NCBI GenBank assembly: GCA_003510135.1
Contig: DOKY01000037.1
Coordinates: forward strand, 1 to 64,000
DNA: 64,000 nucleotides
DNA from: Pseudothermotoga sp.
GTDB lineage: Bacteria; Thermotogota; Thermotogae; Thermotogales; DSM-5069
Direction of reading: 5' to 3'
Shown here: in pieces, positions 15,425 through 23,612 of the stretch
Layout: each line of letters opens with the position of its first letter
How positions within the stretch are numbered: position 1 is the stretch's first letter
The notes under the pieces: generated by a model
What the model saw: only the letters and a program-made list of their open reading frames with translations
Database searches by the model: none
What the model was told of the DNA's origin: nothing
Translations under genes and position numbers: made by a program

Positions 15425-16771
15425 ATGCGTATCATCATTCTGGCTGCTGGCAAGGGGGTAAGGATGAAATCGAAATTGCCCAAGGTCTTGCATCCCGTGT
15501 GTGGAAAGCCCATGTTGCTCTGGGTCATCGAAGCTGTACAAGGCTTGAGTGAGCACGTCTGCGTCGTGCTGGGCCATTCTGTCGAGCAAGTTAGGCAGGT
15601 TCTTCCGTCGCACGTGGAGGTTCGCATTCAAAACGAACAACTTGGAACCGCGCACGCGGTAATGAGCGCCCAAGATTTCATAAACCCTGATGAAGACGTC
15701 ATGATACTGTACGGCGATATGCCTCTGCTGAAGAAAGAAACATTGATGAAAGTTGTAGATCAGCACAAAAATGATGAAAACTGTGTGACAATCGTCTCAA
15801 CAACAATGGCGGACCCAACCGGTTATGGAAGAATAGTTAGGGATTCGGCAGGTAAGTTCCTGAAGATCGTGGAAGAGACGGAGGCAAGTGATCAGGAAAA
15901 AATGATAAGAGAGATCAACACCGGAATATACGTTTTCAAAGGAAAGGCATTACTTGAGACCTTACCTAAGATAAAGCCGGACAACGCAAAGGGTGAGTAC
16001 TACTTGACCGATGCCGTGTGCATGTTGGACAGAGTCGGCATCCATCATGTTAACGAGAGCGAGCAATTCTTGGGTGTGAACGATAGGGTTCAGCTCGCTG
16101 TCGCACAGAAATTGAAGCAGCGTGAGATCCTCGAAAGACTCATGCTGAGTGGTGTTACGGTCGTTGATCCGGACAGTACGTATGTCGAGGCGGACGTGGA
16201 GATCGGTTGCGATACCGTGCTGCACCCCATGACTTTTCTGCTGGGAAAAACGAAAATAGGAAAAGAGTGCGTTATAGGCCCCATGACGAGGATCGAAAAC
16301 TGTTCTGTGGGAAACAGAGTGCGTATAATCAGTTCGGATTGTGTCGGCGCAACGATCGAAGATGATGTGTCGGTCGGGCCCTTTGCCAGGTTGAGAGAGG
16401 GCACCGTACTGAAGTCGAACGTTAAGATCGGCAACTTCGTCGAGGTGAAGAACTCAAAGATAGGTTCACGCAGCAAGGCACAACACCTTGCTTATCTTGG
16501 TGACGCAACGATAGGGGAGGACGTGAACGTTGGGGCCGGAACGATAACGTGCAACTTTGATGGTAAAAAGAAGAACCCAACGTTCATAGGAGATGGAGCA
16601 TTCGTGGGAAGCAACAGTTGCCTGATTGCTCCTGTTAAGATCGGGAAAGGGGCCTTCATAGCGGCAGGTTCCGTTATAACGGAGGATGTTCCGGAATGGA
16701 GCCTAGCCATCGCGCGCAGCAGACAAACGGTCAAACCGGGATGGGTCATCAAAAAGAGGGAGGAGTCGTAA
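15425..16771 (+). CDS. glmU: GlmU, bifunctional UDP-GlcNAc pyrophosphorylase / GlcN-1-P acetyltransferase
   Basis: GlmU acetylates glucosamine 1-phosphate and joins it to UTP, giving UDP-GlcNAc for peptidoglycan. The 448-residue protein has the uridylyltransferase loop LAAGKGVRMKSKLPKVLHP at the N-terminus, LYGDMPLL and EINTGIYVF in the first domain, and a left-handed beta-helix of hexapeptide repeats from about residue 245, with KAQHLAYLGDATIG holding the acetyltransferase histidine and GAGTITCNFDGKKK. The ATG follows GGTGGTGAAAGG. It lies directly before prs, the common order gcaD/glmU-prs-rplY(ctc)-pth of Gram-positive bacteria. Confidence 0.96.
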   Translation: MRIIILAAGKGVRMKSKLPKVLHPVCGKPMLLWVIEAVQGLSEHVCVVLGHSVEQVRQVLPSHVEVRIQNEQLGTAHAVMSAQDFINPDEDVMILYGDMPLLKKETLMKVVDQHKNDENCVTIVSTTMADPTGYGRIVRDSAGKFLKIVEETEASDQEKMIREINTGIYVFKGKALLETLPKIKPDNAKGEYYLTDAVCMLDRVGIHHVNESEQFLGVNDRVQLAVAQKLKQREILERLMLSGVTVVDPDSTYVEADVEIGCDTVLHPMTFLLGKTKIGKECVIGPMTRIENCSVGNRVRIISSDCVGATIEDDVSVGPFARLREGTVLKSNVKIGNFVEVKNSKIGSRSKAQHLAYLGDATIGEDVNVGAGTITCNFDGKKKNPTFIGDGAFVGSNSCLIAPVKIGKGAFIAAGSVITEDVPEWSLAIARSRQTVKPGWVIKKREES

Positions 16772-16772
16772 T

Positions 16773-17723
16773 ATGCCTTTTCAACGTAACGATCTGAAGT
16801 TTTTTGCGGGAAACTCCAACCTACCGCTTGCGCAAAAAGTTGCTGAATACCTGGGTCTGAGACTCGGTGATTGTCAGGTGTCGAGGTTCTCGGATGGCGA
16901 GATAAACGTGCGGATAAACGAAACCGTTAGAGGGCACGACGTGTTCGTTCTACAATCCTTTTCTCCACCGGTAAACGAGAACATCATGGAACTGCTCGTG
17001 ATGGTCGATGCGTTCAAGAGAGCTTCCGCAAACAGCATAGCCGTGGTGATACCGTACTTCGGCTACGCAAGACAGGACAGGAAAGCCAAGGGCAGGGATC
17101 CAATAACGGCGAAACTCGTGGCGAACATAATCACGGTGGCGGGCGCCACACGTGTGCTCACGATAGACCTGCACGCCGAGCAGATACAGGGTTTCTTCGA
17201 CATTCCCCTGGACAATCTGTACAGTTTTCCAGTTTTCATAGAGGAGATCACGCGACGGTACAGCAACTTCAAAAAAGATATCGCAGTTGTTTCACCAGAC
17301 GTGGGTGCAGTGCGGCGCGCCAGTAAACTCGCTGAAAAACTGCAGGTACCACTGGCGATCCTGGACAAACGTCGGCCGGCAGACAACATAGCCGAGGTCG
17401 TCAATATAATAGGAGATGTCAAAGGGAAGATAGCGCTGATGTTCGATGACATAATCGATACAGGAGGGACCATGATTCAGGGAGCACAGGCCCTGAAAAG
17501 AGCTGGGGCAGTCCGTATACTTGCCTGTGCGACGCACGGGGTCTTATCGGGCAATGCCGTCGAAAAAATTCAGAACAGTGAGATAGACGAGGTCTATATA
17601 ACCGATACAGTTCACCAGAAAAACCTTCCAAGCAAGTTCCATGTGGTGAGCATAGCCAACCTTCTGGGAGAGGCTATCATGAGGATCAGAAAGAATCTAT
17701 CGGTGAGCATCCTGTTCAAATGA
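16773..17723 (+). CDS. prs: Prs, ribose-phosphate pyrophosphokinase
   Basis: Prs makes PRPP from ribose 5-phosphate and ATP for nucleotide, His and Trp synthesis. The 316-residue protein has SRFSDGEINVRI, PYFGYARQDRK, TIDLHAEQIQGFF, the flexible-loop lysine and arginine in LDKRRP, and the PRPP loop MFDDIIDTGGTMI. Its length is that of class I enzymes. It starts one base after glmU behind GGGAGGAG. Confidence 0.96.
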   Translation: MPFQRNDLKFFAGNSNLPLAQKVAEYLGLRLGDCQVSRFSDGEINVRINETVRGHDVFVLQSFSPPVNENIMELLVMVDAFKRASANSIAVVIPYFGYARQDRKAKGRDPITAKLVANIITVAGATRVLTIDLHAEQIQGFFDIPLDNLYSFPVFIEEITRRYSNFKKDIAVVSPDVGAVRRASKLAEKLQVPLAILDKRRPADNIAEVVNIIGDVKGKIALMFDDIIDTGGTMIQGAQALKRAGAVRILACATHGVLSGNAVEKIQNSEIDEVYITDTVHQKNLPSKFHVVSIANLLGEAIMRIRKNLSVSILFK

Positions 17724-17738
17724 GGAGGAGGTGTAGGA

Positions 17739-18398
17739 ATGCAACTAACAGCTGAGATCAGGACAGAACGTGGTAAAAGACCGGTGAGGCGACTCAGGAA
17801 TCAGGGCATGATCCCTGGCGTCATCTACGGCCCGGAGATGGAACCTGTGTCCATCAAGTTGAAAAAACAAGAAGTGGAAAAGTTTGTACATGCATTGTCT
17901 GAAGCCAAGCCAGTCACCTTGAGGATCAAGATTGATGGAGAAACGCGGGAGATAGAAGTGTTCGTCAAGAAGGTTCAGATCGATAAGGTGACTGACGAGA
18001 TCGTTCACATTGACTTTTACAAACCCGCCAAGGGACATGTCATGAGGATCGAAATACCCATACGCGTGGTTGGAAAGCCTATCGGAGTGGAAAAAGGTGG
18101 CATAATGGAAGTTTTGCACACAGAGTTGCCTGTCGAGACACTGCCGGGTGCGCTGGTCGAACACATAGAGATAGACGTGAGTGGCCTGAATCTTGGTGAA
18201 TCGTATCATGTGCGCGACTTGAAGCTTCCTGAGGGGATGAAGGTGTTGCTACCCGCAGACGAAGCCCTGGTAACTGTCATCGTACCGAAAGGTCTCCAGG
18301 TAGAAGAAGTCGCAGAGGCTGCTCCGGCAGAGACGATTGAACCCGAGGTGATAAAGAAAGGAAAGAAAGAGGAGGAGACCGAAGAAGAGAAAGAATAA
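17739..18398 (+). CDS. rplY: Ribosomal protein bL25, long CTC form
   Basis: bL25 binds 5S rRNA. The 219-residue protein is the long TL5/CTC type, with the N-terminal 5S-binding domain (RTERGKRPVRRLRNQGMIPGVIYG) and a C-terminal beta domain (HTELPVETLPGALVEHIEIDVSGL), then a charged Glu/Lys tail. The site GGAGGAGGTG precedes the ATG. The stop TAATG overlaps the start of pth by one base. Confidence 0.94.
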   Translation: MQLTAEIRTERGKRPVRRLRNQGMIPGVIYGPEMEPVSIKLKKQEVEKFVHALSEAKPVTLRIKIDGETREIEVFVKKVQIDKVTDEIVHIDFYKPAKGHVMRIEIPIRVVGKPIGVEKGGIMEVLHTELPVETLPGALVEHIEIDVSGLNLGESYHVRDLKLPEGMKVLLPADEALVTVIVPKGLQVEEVAEAAPAETIEPEVIKKGKKEEETEEEKE

Positions 18399-18964
18399 TG
18401 CGCTACATAATCGGGCTGGGTAATCCGGGGCCACGTTATGCCTCAAACAGGCATAACGTGGGTTTTATGTTCCTGGACAGATACGCCCAAAGAGCTGGCT
18501 GTACTTCGAGCTTCGTGCGCGAGACCAACTACGAGTTGCTTGAGTGTGGAGATGTGTGGCTGGTCAGACCTTTAACCTACATGAACGTCAGCGGTCTGGC
18601 CGTTGAGGCTTTAATCGTAAAGCATGGTGTTTCGATCGATGATATAATCGTTGTGTACGATGATGTCGACTTACCACTCGGGAAAATAAGGATCAGGCAG
18701 AAGGGTGGCGCTGGAGGACACAACGGTTTGAAGTCCATCATCGAAACTCTGAAAACGGACCAATTCATCAGGATCAGGATCGGTATAGGTCCCAAGCTTG
18801 AAGGTGTGGATCTGGCACAGTTTGTTTTGACGGATTTTTCAGATCAGGAACGCGTGGTACTCGACAAAGTTCTGGATGTCGCCGTTCAGGCTGTGCAGAC
18901 AATTCTGTCGGAAGGAGTTCAAAAGGCAATGTCTCTGTACAACTCTGTAGAGGTGATCACGTGA
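18398..18964 (+). CDS. pth: Pth, peptidyl-tRNA hydrolase
   Basis: Pth recycles peptidyl-tRNA dropped from ribosomes. The 188-residue protein starts YIIGLGNPGPRYASNRHNVG with the catalytic His, has RPLTYMNVSG, and VYDDVDLPLGKIRIRQKGG with the catalytic Asp followed by GGHNGLKSI. It overlaps rplY by one base and the next gene in GTGA, so the four genes glmU-prs-rplY-pth are tightly coupled. Confidence 0.96.
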   Translation: MRYIIGLGNPGPRYASNRHNVGFMFLDRYAQRAGCTSSFVRETNYELLECGDVWLVRPLTYMNVSGLAVEALIVKHGVSIDDIIVVYDDVDLPLGKIRIRQKGGAGGHNGLKSIIETLKTDQFIRIRIGIGPKLEGVDLAQFVLTDFSDQERVVLDKVLDVAVQAVQTILSEGVQKAMSLYNSVEVIT

Positions 18965-19395
18965 GTTGCGATGTGTGCAAAACGGACATCAATGTGAAGG
19001 TTTACAGGTTTCTTTCCGACGGGATGCCGAAGGAAGTGCACATGTGTTCGAACTGCCTCAGGAAAACGTTAAAAGAGGCAGCCATTTTCAAGCGCGAGAA
19101 TTTGAAGTATCTTGCTGGATACATGCGCGTCGTACAGGACTCGGACATGGGAAACTTTTCTGGAGGTCATCTCTCATCGGGAGATCTCGTTTTTTCGATC
19201 GCCCCGGTTGCTGTCCTCAGGGAACTGTTCGGGAGAGAAGGCGAGAGCCAGTCGGAGCAGAGGGAAGTGGCGATGAGACATCTGTACGTTTTGAAGCATA
19301 GACTGGAAGAGGCGTTGAAGAGAGAGGATTACAAATCCGCCCACAAGATCAAGAACCAGATCAGCATGATCGAGAAGACCATGCTGGGGAAATGA
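18961..19395 (+). CDS. Zinc-finger and UVR-domain protein, McsA-like
   Basis: A 144-residue protein with two CxxC pairs at the N-terminus (CDVC and CSNC, about 25 residues apart) and a C-terminal UVR motif (VLKHRLEEALKREDYKSAHKIKNQI), the helix hairpin found in UvrB, UvrC, ClpC and McsA. McsA works with the arginine kinase McsB in protein quality control, but no mcsB or clpC lies here. An McsA-like adaptor is the best guess. GTGA overlap at its start and an ATGA overlap at its end couple it to pth and lgt. Confidence 0.75.
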   Translation: MSCDVCKTDINVKVYRFLSDGMPKEVHMCSNCLRKTLKEAAIFKRENLKYLAGYMRVVQDSDMGNFSGGHLSSGDLVFSIAPVAVLRELFGREGESQSEQREVAMRHLYVLKHRLEEALKREDYKSAHKIKNQISMIEKTMLGK

Positions 19396-20264
19396 TCATG
19401 AAACGCGCTTTGATTTTACTTCTGTTCTTGATTCCGCTGTCAGTGTTCCTCGCGTATGTCTTCCAAGGTCGGCTGCTTCTGCCACAGCACCTGTTCAGGA
19501 TCGGTCCTTTCGAGCTTCGTTTCTATTCTGTGTTCATCTTGACCGGTGTGCTCGTTTCCTATTCTCTGGCACGAAAGCAGGCGAAACGAGAGAACGTTAG
19601 TTTGGAACAAGTTGATGAGCTCGTTTTCTACTCCGTCATGTTCGGCGTCGTTGGTGCGAGAGCGCTGTACGTGATTTCGAACTGGAAGTTCTACTCGAAA
19701 ACACCATCGGAGATCTTCAAAATCTGGCACGGAGGGCTCTCAATCCAGGGGGCCATTCTCTCAGGTATAACGGTCTTCTTACTGTACTCAACTCTAAAGA
19801 AGAACATTACTTTCAAGCCTCTGCAGGCATTGGATCTGGGGGCTGCGTATCTGCCACTTGGTCAGGCAATTGGAAGGTGGGGGAACTTCTTCAACTATGA
19901 GGCGTTTGGAGAGCCCACGAATTTGCCCTGGAAAATGTATGTTCCTGTCGCAATGAGACCTGTGGAATTCAAACAGTACGAATATTTTCACCCAACCTTT
20001 CTTTATGAATCCGTATGGGATTTCTTGCTGTTTTTGTTGTTGACACGCTACATGAAACACTACAGGAAGAACTTTGGAGAAGTTTTTTCGCTGTATCTGT
20101 GTTTTTATTCGCTCGGTAGAATCTGTATAGAAAGGCTCAGGTTGGACAGCATGTACGTTGGATCGATCAGGCTCGCCCAACTCCTCAGCGCCCTGCTGAT
20201 CCTGTTTGGCTTCACGCTGTACATCGTGCTGAGAGGTGGAATGATTGACGTTCGTGATAGGTGA
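19392..20264 (+). CDS. lgt: Lgt, prolipoprotein diacylglyceryl transferase
   Basis: Lgt adds diacylglycerol to the lipobox cysteine of prolipoproteins in the inner membrane. The 290-residue polytopic protein has about seven hydrophobic segments, RFYSVFILTGVLVSY near the start, FKIWHGGLSIQGAIL in the middle and the signature GRWGNFFNYEAFG, followed by HPTFLYESVWDFLLF. It begins at ATG 19392 (or 19398) overlapping the previous stop. The extra N-terminal helix before the usual start is a small peculiarity. Confidence 0.95.
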   Translation: MIMKRALILLLFLIPLSVFLAYVFQGRLLLPQHLFRIGPFELRFYSVFILTGVLVSYSLARKQAKRENVSLEQVDELVFYSVMFGVVGARALYVISNWKFYSKTPSEIFKIWHGGLSIQGAILSGITVFLLYSTLKKNITFKPLQALDLGAAYLPLGQAIGRWGNFFNYEAFGEPTNLPWKMYVPVAMRPVEFKQYEYFHPTFLYESVWDFLLFLLLTRYMKHYRKNFGEVFSLYLCFYSLGRICIERLRLDSMYVGSIRLAQLLSALLILFGFTLYIVLRGGMIDVRDR

Positions 20265-20868
20265 CGTGCACGGTTGCTTTGATTGTTTGAAGAAATTGCT
20301 CAGCAAATTGCCGCTGACAGGAGACAGCAGGCTTATCTTTCTTGGTGATTACGTAGACAGAGGCCCAGACAGCAAGGGCGTGATCGAGACACTGATCGAG
20401 CTCTCAAAGAGCTACGACTGCATCTTTTTAAGAGGGAATCACGAGCAGATGATGCTCGACTACCTTCTGAAGGGCGAGAATCTCGAGCTCTGGATGATGA
20501 ATGGAGCGGATGCCACTCTCAGAAGCTACGGGGGCGTGAACGGAATATCGAAACAGCACGTGGACTTTTTAGAATCAACGTTGATCTACCATGTTCAGGG
20601 AAACGATCTCTTTGTTCACGCGGGCGTCAGACCGAACGTTCCCCTGGAGAAGCAGGATCGATTCGACATGCTCTGGATAAGGTACGAATTCATATACAGT
20701 GAAGATCCACTGCCGAACTTCAGGATTTTCTTCGGGCACACACCCTTTCAGGACGTTATGGTATCTAAAAACAAAGTCGGTCTGGATACAGGTTGCGTTT
20801 ACGGTAACAAGCTTTCTGCAATCTGTCTCGAAACGATGAAAATCTATCAAGTTTCTTGCGGAGGCTGA
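20245..20868 (+). CDS. PPP-family metallophosphatase
   Basis: A 207-residue calcineurin-like phosphatase of the PPP/ApaH-like group. The metal ligands are spread over IGDVHGCFDCL, FLGDYVDRGPDS, LRGNHEQMM, LFVHAGVRP and FGHTPFQDV, the full set of the protein Ser/Thr phosphatase family. It may act on phosphoproteins or dinucleoside tetraphosphates; these cannot be separated here. The start is a TTG inside the end of lgt, behind GAGAGGTGG. Confidence 0.88.
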   Translation: MTFVIGDVHGCFDCLKKLLSKLPLTGDSRLIFLGDYVDRGPDSKGVIETLIELSKSYDCIFLRGNHEQMMLDYLLKGENLELWMMNGADATLRSYGGVNGISKQHVDFLESTLIYHVQGNDLFVHAGVRPNVPLEKQDRFDMLWIRYEFIYSEDPLPNFRIFFGHTPFQDVMVSKNKVGLDTGCVYGNKLSAICLETMKIYQVSCGG

Positions 20869-20873
20869 AGTTT

Positions 20874-21359
20874 ATGAAGGCAATGTATCCAGGTTCGTTC
20901 GATCCGATCACCTACGGGCATCTTGATGTAATCCACAGGGCCTTAAAAATATTCGATGAACTCTGGGTTGTCGTGATGGTCAATCCCAAGAAGAAACCAC
21001 TGTTACCTCTCGCAAAGCGTCTGGAACTGATCAAGGAATTGCTGAAGGATGAACCGCGCGTTCATGTGGACAGCTACAACGGTTTGCTCGTCGATTACGC
21101 CAAGAGTAGAAACATCAAGACAATAGTTCGAGGCTTGCGAGCTGTGACGGACTTTCAGTACGAACTCGAGATGGCCATCGCGAACAAACATTTGTGGCAT
21201 GAAGTTGAAACCGTTTTCCTGATGACGGACGAGAAGTACTCTTTCCTTTCCTCGGGACTGGTAAGAGAAGTCGCGTCGATGGGTGGAGATGTGAGCAACT
21301 GGGTGCCCCCCAACGTTCTGAGAATTTTGAGGGACCTGTACAGAGACGGTGTGCTATAA
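20874..21359 (+). CDS. coaD: CoaD, phosphopantetheine adenylyltransferase
   Basis: CoaD makes dephospho-CoA from 4'-phosphopantetheine and ATP. The 161-residue protein starts KAMYPGSFDPITYGHLDVI with the nucleotidyltransferase HxGH-type site TYGH, has TIVRGLRAVTDFQYELEMA and the end motif SFLSSGLVREVASMGGD. ATG 20874 gives the standard length and has GGAGG nine bases upstream; the earlier TTG at 20856 would add six atypical residues. It overlaps no gene downstream and is followed by a new promoter for tsf. Confidence 0.95.
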   Translation: MKAMYPGSFDPITYGHLDVIHRALKIFDELWVVVMVNPKKKPLLPLAKRLELIKELLKDEPRVHVDSYNGLLVDYAKSRNIKTIVRGLRAVTDFQYELEMAIANKHLWHEVETVFLMTDEKYSFLSSGLVREVASMGGDVSNWVPPNVLRILRDLYRDGVL

Positions 21360-21360
21360 T
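21352..21360 (+). promoter_or_regulatory. Extended -10 promoter TGC-TATAAT for tsf
   Basis: TGCTATAAT overlaps the coaD stop codon and lies 47 bases before the tsf start. A TTGAGG at 21327 is about 22 bases away, too far for a normal -35, so recognition would rest on the extended -10. Confidence 0.6.
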
Positions 21361-21407
21361 ATCGCTCGGCCCGTTTTCAACAATTTCTATCGAAGGAGGT
21401 TTGAGCA

Positions 21408-22004
21408 GTGGAAATCAGTGCTGAAATGGTGAAAAAACTTAGGGAAATGACCGGCGCCGGTGTGATGGAGTGTAAGACTGCTCTGAGCGAAGCGAACGGT
21501 GATTTTGAGAAGGCAATTGAGATACTGAGGAAACGCGGAGCAGCGGTCGCCCAGAAGAAGGCATCTCGAACCACGAAGGAGGGTATCGTCACCGCATATG
21601 TGCACTTCAACGACAAGATAGGAGTTCTTCTAGAACTCGGTTGTGAAACTGATTTTGTCGCCCGAATGCCAGAGTTCAAAGAACTCGCCTACAACCTTGC
21701 CAAACAGGTGGCAGCGATGAGACCGAGGTACGTATCGAGAGAGGACGTACCACAGGAAGTCATTGAGAAGGAAAAAGAAATTTACCTGGCGCAACTGAAA
21801 GATTCCAACAAACCGCAGCAGGTGATCGAAAAGATCGTTGAAGGCAAGCTGGAGAAGTTCTTCGAGGAAGTTTGTCTTTACGATCAGAAGTACATATTCG
21901 ACGATACAAAGACCGTCAAGCAGGTCATCGACGAGGCCATCGCCAAGATCAGGGAGAACATAAGGGTCACGAGGTTTGTAAGGATGCAGATAGGAGAAGA
22001 GTGA
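21408..22004 (+). CDS. tsf: Tsf, elongation factor Ts
   Basis: EF-Ts recycles EF-Tu from GDP to GTP. The 198-residue protein has the signatures MTGAGVMECKTALSEANGD and LELGCETDFVAR and ends with the coiled-coil region and RVTRFVRMQIGEE. It is of the short type, without the second core subdomain found in E. coli. It starts at GTG 21408 behind AAGGAGG, stands alone without rpsB, has its own extended -10, and is followed by a strong bidirectional hairpin. Confidence 0.96.
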   Translation: MEISAEMVKKLREMTGAGVMECKTALSEANGDFEKAIEILRKRGAAVAQKKASRTTKEGIVTAYVHFNDKIGVLLELGCETDFVARMPEFKELAYNLAKQVAAMRPRYVSREDVPQEVIEKEKEIYLAQLKDSNKPQQVIEKIVEGKLEKFFEEVCLYDQKYIFDDTKTVKQVIDEAIAKIRENIRVTRFVRMQIGEE

Positions 22005-22040
22005 GATTCCCATCGAACAGAACGAAGCGGAAGATGTTTC

Positions 22041-22070
22041 CAGGCCCCGGTAATGAACCGGGGCCTGTTT
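22041..22070. terminator. Bidirectional terminator between tsf and the reverse operon
   Basis: An 11-base stem (CAGGCCCCGGT with ACCGGGGCCTG) and a five-base loop, with T-rich sequence after it on the forward strand. It separates tsf from the reverse gene ending at 22070 and can serve both. Confidence 0.8.
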
Positions 22071-23056
22071 CACGATATCTCTGTGGAGAAATTTTTTGTT
22101 CCTTTCACCGCCTCTATGAGCGCGCATCTGACATATGTTTCGCTGTAAAAATACCTATCGAGGTATCTTTCCAAGAACACCACGGGCAGTGTGTCCTCGG
22201 GAGTTCTTGGAATAAGACCACTGTCGTCGCTCACTTTCACAAGTGTTCCACAGAGCCTTCCAAAGAGTTCGAAAATGTGCTTCTTTGAATCAGCAAAGCA
22301 ATCTTTTTGAACCACGGCTTCGACACGCACCAAACCTCTGAGTCCAGGTGTGTCGGAGAGTTTCAGATAACTCATCACCTTCAGAAGTTCCTCACCTTCC
22401 GCAAGTTGTGTCGCGAAACACCTTGATCTCTGCCCCTTTTTCATCAGTCCAAAGGTTCTGAACCTTTCTGAATCCACGTAGGACATATGTATGTTTTTCA
22501 CCAGACCCACAGGACCACGCTCGATCTGGAACGTGGGCGTCGTGAAGTTGATTGCCCCATCCTTGACAACAAGCGCTTCCTGAAGGAAACGCTCCACGGT
22601 CCGCCTTTCGATTTCCTGCATGTACGAATCCGTCGCATCTTTCGCGGTCAGTCCCACAGCCACATCACACGAAAGACTTCCTATGCTCACTTGCTCCCCG
22701 TTCAGCACGTTCCAGCGTTTCGCAATCACAGCTGGAACACCAAGCACGAGTTTGACCACCGGTGGTTCATCGGGTGAGAACAACGGCTTGCAACGCTGGT
22801 TCTCGAGGAGAACGGCACCCGTCACGATCTGAGTGAGCAGCAGAACGTGCCCTTCAACTTCTATGGACGTGAACCTCCTCCTCCTGCTGTCCACGAAGAT
22901 TATCTTTTCAGGCCCTTCTGAAACAAACGGCTCTTCTTCCTCGACAAGCCAGCAAGACGAAGAGCCGAATTTCACATCTTCAGGCAAGATTTCCTCCTGA
23001 TACTTGATCATGGTGATCCTCGCATTGGAGTCACGTATCAGTTTGGCCACGTCCAT
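22070..23056 (-). CDS. NurA-like domain protein (uncertain)
   Basis: This 328-residue protein is not recognised with certainty. It resembles NurA nucleases in general order: an acidic strand start at IIFVDSRRRRF (about residues 52-62), a central GPVGLVKNI, then KKGQRSRCFAT followed by YLKL and GLVRVEAVV, and a C-terminal LPVVFLERYLDRYF near an ALIEA helix. NurA is a manganese-dependent end-resection nuclease working with the HerA ATPase; no HerA lies here. The ATG overlaps the stop of the preceding phosphodiesterase gene. It is the last gene of a five-gene reverse operon. Confidence 0.5.
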   Translation of the reverse strand: MDVAKLIRDSNARITMIKYQEEILPEDVKFGSSSCWLVEEEEPFVSEGPEKIIFVDSRRRRFTSIEVEGHVLLLTQIVTGAVLLENQRCKPLFSPDEPPVVKLVLGVPAVIAKRWNVLNGEQVSIGSLSCDVAVGLTAKDATDSYMQEIERRTVERFLQEALVVKDGAINFTTPTFQIERGPVGLVKNIHMSYVDSERFRTFGLMKKGQRSRCFATQLAEGEELLKVMSYLKLSDTPGLRGLVRVEAVVQKDCFADSKKHIFELFGRLCGTLVKVSDDSGLIPRTPEDTLPVVFLERYLDRYFYSETYVRCALIEAVKGTKNFSTEIS

Positions 23057-23610
23057 CAAAACAAAGCCTCCCTGAGCAGCTTACCTGTCAGAGATATCAG
23101 CGAGATTTTCACCATTTCATTCATCTCCATGAGCACAAAGGTTGGCTCGGATCCCATCTTGGGCAGCGAAGGACTGCCCGAGTTTATGATCAGTCTGGAC
23201 TCGATCCAGTCGAACCTCGGAACGTGCGTATGACCGTACAAAAGAACATGGGCATTGTATTCTTCCAAGAATCGAAGCAGTTGTTCTTCGCTTTGAAAAA
23301 AGTCCCCGTGGCTCATGGCGAAATTGACTTGGCCAAAGCTCGCAAGCAGAACTTTTGGAGCTTCGGATATACCGAGCAACATCAAATCCACATCAGCATC
23401 ACAGTTGCCGCGGACCAGGAAGAGATTCTCTCGTTTCAGTTCCTGCGCTAGCTCGGCAGGGTTGTACCCGTCAGGTATGGGGTTTCTCGGCCCATGGTAA
23501 AGCACATCTCCAAGATGGTAGACTTCGTCCACTTGTCCTACGAGCGATTTCAACCGCTGCCAGCTTGTGAGTGAGCCGTGAGTGTCGGAGACAATCAAGA
23601 TCTTTCTCAA
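23056..23610 (-). CDS. YfcE-type metallophosphoesterase
   Basis: A 184-residue calcineurin-like phosphoesterase with ILIVSDTHGSLTSW, VYHLGDVLYHG, LVRGNCDADVD, FAMSHGDFF and LLYGHTHVPRFD, the five metal-binding blocks of the YfcE/MJ0936 family. These hydrolyse phosphodiesters in vitro; the natural substrate is unclear. I prefer TTG 23610 because GAGGAGG lies eight bases upstream; GTG 23616 is only two bases from it. The preceding permease gene ends at 23613, so the two are coupled. Confidence 0.88.
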   Translation of the reverse strand: MRKILIVSDTHGSLTSWQRLKSLVGQVDEVYHLGDVLYHGPRNPIPDGYNPAELAQELKRENLFLVRGNCDADVDLMLLGISEAPKVLLASFGQVNFAMSHGDFFQSEEQLLRFLEEYNAHVLLYGHTHVPRFDWIESRLIINSGSPSLPKMGSEPTFVLMEMNEMVKISLISLTGKLLREALF

Positions 23611-23612
23611 GT

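Noticed and set aside
14807..15766. 319-codon reverse frame across priA and glmU
   Set aside because: It spans two well-supported genes on the other strand and has His/Gln-rich shadow composition.
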